A DNA stretch of 64,000 nt from Bacteroidales bacterium (GTDB lineage: Bacteria; Bacteroidota; Bacteroidia; Bacteroidales; UBA1402). Where the stretch lies: positions 27,787-91,786 of the forward strand of contig JAFUDT010000014.1 in the NCBI GenBank assembly GCA_017464285.1, given 5' to 3'. This document shows, piece by piece, positions 44,406-51,218 of the stretch; the stretch's first letter is position 1; every line of letters begins with the position of its first letter. The notes beneath the pieces are model-generated. The model ran no database searches, was not told where the DNA came from, and worked only from the letters and a program-made list of their open reading frames with translations. Both the position numbers and the translations under genes were made by a program.

Positions 44406-44927
44406 ATGAAAAAAGTTATTGCTTTGGATTTTCCTTCCAAGAGCGGAGGATCTAAACTTAACGAAGTAGTCGGCTGTAATATTTTTACGGAACTGTGCGG
44501 AGATGAAAGGCAAGAGGACTCAGTTTACATGAGTCCAGATGCCTACAAAGAAATATTTGGCAAGACAAGAAAAGATTCAAGCAGAAGCAGAAAACGTCTT
44601 TCTGTTGTCAAGATTTACTCCCCAAAAACCAAACAGTCAATTCACCGTAAATACGTATTCAACCCAGATTTTCAAGGAATAAACAGCGATAACTTAGCTC
44701 TGAATCCTGCATCAATACGAGAACTATGTGGAGAAGGATTCAAGAACGAGGATATTGTAGGAACGGATGTTTGTGTGACAAAAGGATGTAAATTTTTCTA
44801 TTATTGGCACCATCCACACCATGCGACTCGGATCTCTATGCAGTTAGGGTTTATATCAGTTCTCCTTGCCATCATCTCAATTATTGTCGGACTGATTTCT
44901 TTATACTGTTCATGCTATTGCTGCTAA
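44406..44927 (+). CDS. hypothetical protein with C-terminal membrane anchor
   Basis: Unrecognised protein of 173 residues. The first 140 residues are soluble and basic in the middle (SSRSRKRLSVVKIYSPKTK). A single hydrophobic helix (about 147-167, LGFISVLLAIISIIVGLISL) is followed by a Cys-rich end CSCYCC. This tail-anchored form places the N-terminal domain in the cytoplasm. DNA is AT-richer than the housekeeping genes around, consistent with recent acquisition. ATG at 44406 is preferred; an upstream in-frame ATG at 44319 sits almost at the predicted transcription start and would add an unlikely N-terminus. It lies 82 bp before the FISUMP lipoprotein and may be co-transcribed. Confidence 0.6.
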   Translation: MKKVIALDFPSKSGGSKLNEVVGCNIFTELCGDERQEDSVYMSPDAYKEIFGKTRKDSSRSRKRLSVVKIYSPKTKQSIHRKYVFNPDFQGINSDNLALNPASIRELCGEGFKNEDIVGTDVCVTKGCKFFYYWHHPHHATRISMQLGFISVLLAIISIIVGLISLYCSCYCC

Positions 44928-45009
44928 CCTTTTATCGAAGAGAAAAGCGCAAGAAAGCTTTCCATTTTTGTCAGTTTAATATCAAGCAACCATTCAATTA
45001 TTTCTGATC

Positions 45010-46947
45010 ATGTCATTACGAAACATCGTTTTAGTACTATCTGTTCTTGGATTGTTTTTCATGTCGGCTTGTACCCCAGAGCCAAAAGACGAAAAGAAAA
45101 CGGTTTCTTTTACTGGTGCAGTGACCAGTGTCACTGTCAATTCCGCTATACTAACGGCTTACGCCAATCTGCCTGCAGATGTGACAGGAGATGTAATAAT
45201 GGGCGTTGTATATTCAACCAGTTCCTCTCCGGACTTCCAGAATGGAAGAATTCTGACCTCCAAGGAACTGGATGAGAACAACATGTATCAGATCGAAGTA
45301 ACGGACCTAACCCCTAATACCAAGTATTACTACAAGTCGTTTTTGTCCTATAATGATCAAACCTACTATGGGGAGGTAAAGGAGTTTACAACGGTTCAAG
45401 TACTCGCCAGTGTGTCTACGCTTGAAGCCTGGGATGTCACCGAAACAAAGGCTAGACTCGGGGGGATAGTTAGTGTTTTCAATGCCGGGGATGTCAAGAG
45501 AGAAGCGGCTATTTATTATGGAACTGACGGTTCCGACATAGAGGTTTTGAAAACTAAGGGAAGTAGAATCGGAATAGATGATATATCAGAAGACGGCATG
45601 TTTACCGTGAATCTGAATGCCCTTACTCCTTCTACCAAATACTACTTTGTCGCTGTCGTGTCGGTCGAAGGAGTCGAATTTGCTGGAGCAATCAAGAACT
45701 TCACCACGCAGGACAGGCCCACGGGAATCTCTGTTACCGGGGAGAGCTCCGACGTTGAGGAATCCTCGGCGAAACTATTTGGCTGGTGCAATCAAGAAGG
45801 AGCCGAGGGCACATCCGTGGTATTTGGTATTGAGTACTCGGCTACAGATCTGACAACTGCAGCAACCAGCATAACTGCCAGCGAAAAAGACGCGGAAAAC
45901 AAGTATTGCTGCCAGGCGACAGGCCTTTCTTCCAATACGGTCTATTATTACCGTGCCTTCACGCTTTTTAATGGCGTAAGATCTTATGGCGAGGTAAAGT
46001 CATTCACTACATTGGATTTCACTGCAACAATAACATGTTACACGGAAGATGTTGGCGAGACGACAGCTACTGTCAGTGGATCTCTTACCGTAACGAGTAA
46101 AGAAACGCTACGTCAATCTGTTACCCTGTATTATGACACGAAAAATGGTTCTGTGGAAAACCTTATGTCAAATGGCCAGCGTAAGTCGATTTCGTTGAAC
46201 CAGGATGGGAGCTTCTCGGCAAACTTATCGTCCTTGAAAAACGGAACAACATATTATTATGTAGCCGTGGCCTATGTCCATGATAAGTCATTCAATAGCA
46301 CTGTTAATTCGTTCACTACGTTGACTCGGAATTGTCCTTCCGGCGCGGTTGATCTTGGCCTTAGCGTTTGCTGGGCAACATGTAATCTATGTGAAAGCGG
46401 CTTTGTGAGTAGTCCGGAGCAATATGGTGATTACTTTGCTTGGGGAGAAACCAGTAGCAAGTTGAATGTGCCATATGGTTGGTCGAGTTACAAATGGGGT
46501 AACGGTTCATACTACTCACTTACCAAATATAACACCCACAGTTCCGATGGAACAGTCGACAATAAAACAACTCTCGATTCTGAGGATGATGTGGCGCATG
46601 TGAAACTCGGCGGCAGTTGGCGTATGCCTACGGATGCTGAGTGGACAGAGCTTCAGAATAATTGTACATGGACCTGGACTAGCAATTACAATGGTACAGG
46701 AGTCGCAGGAAGAATAGTAACCAGCAATGTTGAGGGTTATAAGGACAAGAGCATCTTTCTTCCCGCCGCTGGTTACCGGCACGATACCAGCCTCAGCAGG
46801 TCGGGATCCGACGGCGACTACTGGTCTTCTTCCCTCCTTACGGACTACCCGGACCTCGCGTGGTTCGTCGACTTCAGTTCCGCCTATGTTCGCAGGGACG
46901 GCAGCTACCGTTACAACGGGTTCTCAGTCCGTCCTGTCTCAGAATAA
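45010..46947 (+). CDS. lipoprotein with four FN3-like repeats and a FISUMP C-terminus, probable hypervariable ligand-binding protein
   Basis: Surface lipoprotein of 645 residues (MSLRNIVLVLSVLGLFFMSAC, Cys21). Four FN3-like repeats of about 100 residues follow, each ending in (K/N)xFTT: residues 30-130, 134-233, 237-334 and 337-437. The C-terminal domain (about 442-645) is of the FISUMP/DUF1566 type with a C-type-lectin-like fold: GAVDLGLSVCWATCN, YGDYFAWGE, SWRMPTDAEWTELQ, FLPAAGYR, YWSSS and YNGFSVRPV. The last 60 codons resemble diversity-generating-retroelement variable regions and are GC-richer than the AT-rich rest of the gene. FISUMP proteins are known as DGR targets in gut Bacteroidota. 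Ligand unknown. Confidence 0.85.
   Translation: MSLRNIVLVLSVLGLFFMSACTPEPKDEKKTVSFTGAVTSVTVNSAILTAYANLPADVTGDVIMGVVYSTSSSPDFQNGRILTSKELDENNMYQIEVTDLTPNTKYYYKSFLSYNDQTYYGEVKEFTTVQVLASVSTLEAWDVTETKARLGGIVSVFNAGDVKREAAIYYGTDGSDIEVLKTKGSRIGIDDISEDGMFTVNLNALTPSTKYYFVAVVSVEGVEFAGAIKNFTTQDRPTGISVTGESSDVEESSAKLFGWCNQEGAEGTSVVFGIEYSATDLTTAATSITASEKDAENKYCCQATGLSSNTVYYYRAFTLFNGVRSYGEVKSFTTLDFTATITCYTEDVGETTATVSGSLTVTSKETLRQSVTLYYDTKNGSVENLMSNGQRKSISLNQDGSFSANLSSLKNGTTYYYVAVAYVHDKSFNSTVNSFTTLTRNCPSGAVDLGLSVCWATCNLCESGFVSSPEQYGDYFAWGETSSKLNVPYGWSSYKWGNGSYYSLTKYNTHSSDGTVDNKTTLDSEDDVAHVKLGGSWRMPTDAEWTELQNNCTWTWTSNYNGTGVAGRIVTSNVEGYKDKSIFLPAAGYRHDTSLSRSGSDGDYWSSSLLTDYPDLAWFVDFSSAYVRRDGSYRYNGFSVRPVSE
46758..46947 (+). 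other. candidate DGR variable region (VR)
   Basis: Codons for residues 584-645 of the FISUMP lipoprotein. Variable-looking positions (residues after YR, after YWSSS, and before YNGFSVRPV) use almost only codons ending in C or T (GAC, TAC, CTC, TTC, AGT, TCC, GCC, TAT, CGC, GGC, AGC). This is what adenine mutagenesis of AAC/AAT template codons would leave. The invariant framework between them is conserved. Base composition shifts upward at about 46758. No RT or template repeat in the window. Confidence 0.55.
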
Positions 46948-46972
46948 TAGGACGGCCAAGGCCTGTGGGCCT
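46929..46972 (+). other. paired hairpins at the 3' end of the VR gene
   Basis: Inverted repeat CCGTCCT/AGGACGG (46929-46935, 46949-46955) spans the stop codon. It is followed by AGGCC-TGTG-GGCCT (46959-46972). DGR targets often have a hairpin just after the variable region that aids retrohoming; a weak terminator is the alternative because no T-run follows. Confidence 0.45.
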
Positions 46973-47261
46973 AGTGTCTTACCCTAAGGGGTGGGGGTGA
47001 GAGAGTGTAATGCCGATGCACTTGGTGTCTGCCGGCATTCCGGGTGGCTAGAGTGGCATGGGGCCGTGATCCATGCAACTGGTGGTGTCTTGCTTTTACT
47101 TTCATTGCCATAGTTCTTGTGTTTTTGAAGGTTGATAAAAATGTTTTTCCGGTGTCGAACCTGGAGATTCCCATGCGCGCCAATGTGTTTCTCTAGATAA
47201 GACATGGCAAAGGTAAAATCGGGGTTGTGCGGTCTAAAGAAAAAGACCAACTTTTTTCTCT

Positions 47262-47312
47262 CCAACTGGAAAAAATATTTTCCCAACTGGGGAGAAAAAT
47301 TTCCCCAACTGG
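47262..47312. repeat. three phased CCAACTGG sites
   Basis: CCAACTGG occurs at 47262-47269, 47283-47290 and 47305-47312, spaced 21 and 22 bp (about two helical turns), separated by A/T-rich spacers. Copies 2 and 3 are extended to CCCAACTGGG. Looks like an operator array; binding protein unknown. Confidence 0.55.
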
Positions 47313-47413
47313 GAAGTGCGTTGCGTTGCAGTTGTTGCAGTTAATTTGGGGACTGTCTTTTACTGATTTTGGTTGACTTTTTTTGATAGGATTGACAGCG
47401 TCTAGGCAGGGTG

Positions 47414-47470
47414 TAGCCATACCCTTTTCAGCGATATGCGTCGCTCAAACCGCAGGCATATCGCTGGCAG
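47414..47470 (+). repeat. 57-bp direct repeat, copy 1
   Basis: Identical over 57 bp to 48768-48824, same orientation. Similar sequence continues upstream (shared 14-mer at 47396-47409). It contains an 11-bp inverted repeat CAGCGATATGC/GCATATCGCTG (47429-47439, 47456-47466). Together the copies bracket the Fic gene. Confidence 0.9.
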
Positions 47471-47485
47471 CAATCCTTGTATGGT

Positions 47486-48520
47486 TTAAAAATACTCCTT
47501 CACCGCAAAGTCAAACTGGTCGATGAAAATTTGCTTGAAAGCATACAGATTGTTCTGCTCATAAAAGATGAGCATTGCCTTCTTATAGTCGATGGAGTCA
47601 ACCGAACGAAAACTCAGCGGACAGTAGCCGTTGGCTATCAGAATGGCATTGCTGGTGATGCGGGCCGTTCGCTTGTTGCCGTCAGAAAAGGCCTGGATAT
47701 ACGATAGTAGCACCAGCGTCAATAGCGCCTTCTCGAACACGTTCTCACGGCTGTTTATCAGGTTGCAGGTATCTTGCATAGCCTCGCGAATCTGAAACTC
47801 GTTGTCCAACGGACGATAGTTGGTGCCTGTGATGCCCACACGACGATGACGTAGACCTCTGTCCACCGACAGTTCCTTCGTCAGCAACTGGTGTATGTCC
47901 TCAATGTGGCTCACCGTCAACTGTTGCAAGTAGTCAGGATGGTCCAGCACGAACCGCAGCGCATCCTTATGGTTCAGCAGCATCACCGCTTCCTCCTTTG
48001 TCTTGCCGGCGGCAGTCTTGCTCTCGCGCAGCAGTCGTTCCGTCTCCAGCAGCGAATAGGTGTTACCCTCTATCTGCGACGATTTCCAGCTCAGGTCAAT
48101 GCCCAGTCGTTCCATCTCCCCGCGATATTCATTCTCTGTCATCTCGCTCACGTGCTGGCGAAATACTGCCTGTAACGCATTCAGACGCGCCATTTCCTCT
48201 TCGGTAAACAAGTGCACGACAGGCAACTGACGGCGTATCAAGTCGAAATTAAACGATGTCTGCACCTCACGCTCGTCCACATCCTGTGCAAAGTAAGTGT
48301 CAAGATTCAGCGGCATCAGCAGGTGAGCCTGATCAGACAGCCTGTACCTTGTAGCGCGTGCCTTACCTTCCACCACCACATCGCCCTTGGACACAGCCGC
48401 AGCAAGCAGACGTTTCATAGTAGCATCGCTACCTTCGAATGCCATTCCGTGGGTTATTTCATCGCGCGACGACAGCGGATGATAGTGCAAAAACTGCAGT
48501 ACTTCTCGCGATAAATCCAT
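47486..48520 (-). CDS. Fic-domain protein with N-terminal winged-helix-like region
   Basis: Protein of 344 residues from the ATG at 48520 (MDLSREVLQFLHYHPLSSRDEI). The frame opens with a TTG at 48565, which would precede the predicted transcript start. The N-terminal 90 residues resemble a winged helix. The inhibitory alpha motif is SSQIEGN ([ST]xxxE[GN], about residue 147-153), so it is a class II self-inhibited Fic. The active-site loop reads IQAFSDGNKRTAR instead of HPFxxGNGRxxR: the catalytic His is Gln and GNG is GNK. I recall a Bacteroidota subfamily with the same Gln, so this may not be a loss of function, but classical AMPylation is doubtful. Flanked by 57-bp direct repeats and a 12-bp inverted repeat. 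Confidence 0.85.
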   Translation of the reverse strand: MDLSREVLQFLHYHPLSSRDEITHGMAFEGSDATMKRLLAAAVSKGDVVVEGKARATRYRLSDQAHLLMPLNLDTYFAQDVDEREVQTSFNFDLIRRQLPVVHLFTEEEMARLNALQAVFRQHVSEMTENEYRGEMERLGIDLSWKSSQIEGNTYSLLETERLLRESKTAAGKTKEEAVMLLNHKDALRFVLDHPDYLQQLTVSHIEDIHQLLTKELSVDRGLRHRRVGITGTNYRPLDNEFQIREAMQDTCNLINSRENVFEKALLTLVLLSYIQAFSDGNKRTARITSNAILIANGYCPLSFRSVDSIDYKKAMLIFYEQNNLYAFKQIFIDQFDFAVKEYF

Positions 48521-48564
48521 ACCTTCATGTATTAAATCGGCGCAAATATGCGTATTTTTCTTCA

Positions 48565-48623
48565 ATTATCGGCTCATTTTAATCCAAAAATCGCACCCTT
48601 AACCTCACATTTGAGCCGATAAT
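48565..48623. repeat. 12-bp inverted repeat upstream of the Fic gene
   Basis: ATTATCGGCTCA (48565-48576) and TGAGCCGATAAT (48612-48623) are perfect inverted copies separated by 35 bp. The proximal arm overlaps where the -33 element of the Fic promoter should be, so it may be a looping operator or autoregulatory site. Confidence 0.65.
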
Positions 48624-48767
48624 GCAGGCTCTAACCGCTATCATATCGCCAGCTACACCTTGGGGAATACTTGAAAAGCTTAGCTTCCTCATCTTCCACA
48701 GAGTTGTCCTTTGGTGAAGAAATCTGCTAGTGCTTTGCCAGCGTCTAGGCAGCGTCCAGGCAGCGAG

Positions 48768-48824
48768 TAGCCATACCCTTTTCAGCGATATGCGTCGCTC
48801 AAACCGCAGGCATATCGCTGGCAG
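48768..48824 (+). repeat. 57-bp direct repeat, copy 2
   Basis: Same 57 bp as 47414-47470. Upstream, the shared 14-mer (48739-48752) is followed by an imperfect 13-bp duplication (GTCTAGGCAGC, GTCCAGGCAGC) absent from copy 1. Contains the same 11-bp inverted repeat. Confidence 0.9.
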
Positions 48825-48895
48825 AACCCTGCAAAAACATAACTGGACCTTTCCATCACATGGAAACGTCTAGACGAAAATAACAAAACTAAGGC

Positions 48896-49906
48896 TTACT
48901 CGGCCACAGGACGGATGGTGCGGCCCAGATAGCGATCGTAATAGTAGTAGCTGCGCCGGGAGACATAGCCGGAGTAGAAATAGACATACCACGCATCATA
49001 CGAGTTCTCCTCATTCAAGGAAGACGACCAGTAGAGCCCATAGGAACCGCTGTCAAACAAGTCGGTCTCGTGACGGTGGCCGGCTGCAGGAAGGAAGATC
49101 CAGCGATCGGTGTAACCTGTTTTATTACTGGTCACCTTGAATCCTTCCGTACCGTTGATGGAGGTCCAGCTCCAAGTGCACTCCTTCTGCAGTTCCATCC
49201 ACTCTTCATCAGTAGGCATGCGCCAGGAGGCACCCAGCCGGGCGTGGGCGGCATCATCCTCCAGATCGAGGACCTGCTTGTCGTCAATGATGCCATAACG
49301 GCCGTCCGTGCAATATTTGGTCAAGGTGTTGTAAGTACCGTTGCACCAACGGTAGGATTGCCAGCTATAGTCCTTCTTGGGTGAAATCTCACCCCAGGCA
49401 AAATAGTCACCGTTCTCTTCTATCTTGGATGCTCCGACATTGCAGGAGGCCCACATTACACTCAATCCCAGTTCGACGGCACCCTTAGGCACCTTACGGC
49501 CGATGGTGGTAAAGGTCTTTACATCGCCATGGAGAATCTGGTCGTGTATCCGGGCACAAGCCACATAACAATACCGGGCTGACATTTTCAAGGAGTCGCA
49601 GGCTGCGGCGAAACTGCCGTCCGGCTGCAATACCGCCTCCACTCTCCTGCCCTCCGACAAAAGCATGTCAGAGCCGTTCTCAGAGGGGCTGTAAAGAAAC
49701 CAGACCCCCGAAGCGTCTCCGTTCATGTCTTTTGCCGGCAGACTTCCATGAAGAACGGCTTTGAACACAGAGACATCGGAAGCGTCCAATGTAAGAGGGT
49801 ATTGATCATCAGGAATAACCAGATCTTGATTGTGTAATCCTTGCTCGCAAGAAGTCAGCATCAGCAGCCACAAAAGGCTGAAGAGGGAGATATGAGTGAC
49901 TTGCAT
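48896..49906 (-). CDS. FISUMP-domain lipoprotein with Tyr-rich C-terminal variable segment
   Basis: Lipoprotein of 336 residues from the ATG at 49906 (MQVTHISLFSLLWLLMLTSC, Cys20). The open frame extends to 50077, but the promoter at 49954-49985 lies inside that extension. One FN3-like repeat (about 45-132, ending VKTFTT) is followed by a FISUMP domain (140-336): GAVELGLSVMWASCNVGA, GDYFAWGEISPKK, ASWRMPTDEEWMELQ and FLPAAGHRHE. YWSSSL is followed by a segment dense in Tyr and Ser (YVYFYSGYVSRRSYYYYDRY) ending IRPVAE. The paralog at 45010 has the same framework but different residues at the same positions, which fits hypervariation. It has no VR-matching template nearby. Confidence 0.83.
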   Translation of the reverse strand: MQVTHISLFSLLWLLMLTSCEQGLHNQDLVIPDDQYPLTLDASDVSVFKAVLHGSLPAKDMNGDASGVWFLYSPSENGSDMLLSEGRRVEAVLQPDGSFAAACDSLKMSARYCYVACARIHDQILHGDVKTFTTIGRKVPKGAVELGLSVMWASCNVGASKIEENGDYFAWGEISPKKDYSWQSYRWCNGTYNTLTKYCTDGRYGIIDDKQVLDLEDDAAHARLGASWRMPTDEEWMELQKECTWSWTSINGTEGFKVTSNKTGYTDRWIFLPAAGHRHETDLFDSGSYGLYWSSSLNEENSYDAWYVYFYSGYVSRRSYYYYDRYLGRTIRPVAE

Positions 49907-49953
49907 ATCAGTATAGTTCGGGGCAATAGAATGGCTAAAACGTTTCAGTCCGA

Positions 49954-49985
49954 CAAATGTATGGTTTATTTCCAAATATTGCAAA
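49954..49985 (-). promoter_or_regulatory. promoter of the second FISUMP lipoprotein
   Basis: Minus strand: TTTG (49982-49985), 20-nt spacer, TACATTTG (49954-49961). Full match to consensus; predicted 5' leader of about 40 nt to the ATG at 49906. Confidence 0.7.
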
Positions 49986-50013
49986 CAAAAAAACGTGCAT
50001 ATCATTATTTGAC

Positions 50014-50021
50014 TAACTTTG
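50014..50021 (+). promoter_or_regulatory. -7 promoter element of the porin-symporter operon
   Basis: TAACTTTG, exact -7 match, about 100 bp before the porin ATG. No -33 with normal spacing seen. Confidence 0.45.
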
Positions 50022-50118
50022 CAGCCCGAAATATCATCACAACACAAAGTGCCTGACGATAAAGAATCATTGGACACTAAAATGAAAAACAGCTATTTGG
50101 CAAATCATTCGACAGAAG

Positions 50119-51201
50119 ATGGAAAAAAAACACACCAAAACTTTTTTTCTGGCGGCGCTGCTGAGCATTATCTCCAGTCATACCCTCATGGGGCAGACCG
50201 ATGAAACGGCCGAAAACTGGCAGGAAGAGCTTTCTTCACGGATTACCCTGAACGGCTACGCCCAAGGCGGCTTCGAATGGCAGGATATGGACGGTAATTC
50301 CACCAACAGCTTTGTACTCAAGCGAGTGCTTGTCTGGGCAAAAGCCCGCATCACCGACCGCTGGTCGTTCCTTGTCATGCACAACTTCTCGGGCAGTCTG
50401 CTGGAATACTACACCGACCTGCGTCTTACCAGTGACCAGGCTATCAGTTTCCGCATCGGCCAATTCAAGAACAGCTACTCGCTGGAGAATCCCCTGTCCC
50501 CCTCCTCGGTCGAACTGATTGAAGTCTGCTCCCAGCCTGTCTCCTGGCTGGCAGGCTCGACCGACCCTCTGTTCGGGCCCAGCACCGGCCGCGATTTGGG
50601 CATGATGTTCTATGGCCAGCTTTTCAACGGTTTTTTCAACTACGAACTGGCTGTCATGAACGGTCAGGGCATCAACCGCAAGGACCTCAACAGTCAGAAA
50701 GACCTGATTGCCAAGATTGACCTCCGACCCGTGGAGGGCTTGAGAATCGTTGCCACCGGGCAGAAAGGAACCGGTCATGCCGTCGGTGTGGCTGCCTGGA
50801 ATCCCGGTATCGCCCTGGACGACGACTATATCCGCGACCGCTACAGTTTTGGTGCTGAATATAAAATCGGGGCAATGGCTCCCGGCAAATACAAAGAAGC
50901 CCGTCCCTTCAGCCTGCGCAGCGAAGTGCTTGGAGGCCAGGATGGAGACGTCAACAGCCTGGGCGGCTATGTTACGGCCTGCCTCCCTCTCAGAGATGGC
51001 TGGGATATCATTGCCTGTGCCGACTATCTGGACCGCAACACGGATGTCAATGGCTGGAAGCAGGCCAATGCCACTCTGGGCGTTCAATACTGGTTCTACC
51101 AAAAATGCCGTGTCCAGCTGCAATACACCCGCTGCATCCGCGGCAGTCAGCTCGGTGAAGACTATAACTGGCTCCAGACTCAGTTTCAAATTGCTTTTTA
51201 A
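50119..51201 (+). CDS. phosphate-selective porin O/P-like outer membrane protein
   Basis: Outer-membrane beta-barrel of 360 residues with signal peptide (MEKKHTKTFFLAALLSIISSHTLMGQ). Sequence such as ITLNGYAQGGFEWQ, TDLRLTSDQAISFRIGQFKNSYSLENPLSP and SQPVSWLAGSTDPLFGPSTGRDLGMMFYG matches the Porin_O_P family. The last residue is Phe preceded by alternating residues (TQFQIAF), the usual barrel signal. It lies 17 bp before the sodium symporter, so outer- and inner-membrane transport of the same solute may be coupled; the solute is unknown. Family members are not necessarily phosphate-specific. Confidence 0.85.
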   Translation: MEKKHTKTFFLAALLSIISSHTLMGQTDETAENWQEELSSRITLNGYAQGGFEWQDMDGNSTNSFVLKRVLVWAKARITDRWSFLVMHNFSGSLLEYYTDLRLTSDQAISFRIGQFKNSYSLENPLSPSSVELIEVCSQPVSWLAGSTDPLFGPSTGRDLGMMFYGQLFNGFFNYELAVMNGQGINRKDLNSQKDLIAKIDLRPVEGLRIVATGQKGTGHAVGVAAWNPGIALDDDYIRDRYSFGAEYKIGAMAPGKYKEARPFSLRSEVLGGQDGDVNSLGGYVTACLPLRDGWDIIACADYLDRNTDVNGWKQANATLGVQYWFYQKCRVQLQYTRCIRGSQLGEDYNWLQTQFQIAF

Positions 51202-51218
51202 CTTACCAGAACAACATC

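Larger units (their letters stand above)
46948..47485. other. 538-bp non-coding stretch
   Basis: No convincing gene. A minus-strand -7 match (TACCTTTG, 47208-47215) precedes a 67-codon frame from 47174 with unusual His/Arg-rich sequence that I do not accept as a gene. An inverted repeat AATGCCG/CGGCATT lies near 47010-47040. The rest holds the CCAACTGG triplet and the first copy of the 57-bp repeat. Confidence 0.5.
48521..48895. other. 375-bp intergenic stretch behind two accessory genes
   Basis: No gene seen. It contains the Fic promoter region (-7-like CATATTTG on the minus strand at 48543-48550), the 12-bp inverted repeat, and copy 2 of the 57-bp repeat. The final 70 bp before the FISUMP stop have no recognisable element. 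Confidence 0.6.

Noticed and set aside
44406..46947. Complete diversity-generating retroelement
   Set aside because: No reverse transcriptase, accessory variability gene or A-rich template repeat found on either strand of the window; only the target side is supported.
46971..47183. Minus-strand frame of 70 codons behind a -7 box
   Set aside because: His/Arg/Pro-rich sequence without family resemblance, overlaps inverted repeats, and the competing frame is equally plausible; not enough to call a gene.
47414..48824. CRISPR array
   Set aside because: Only two copies of the repeat, 1.3 kb apart with a gene between, and no cas genes.
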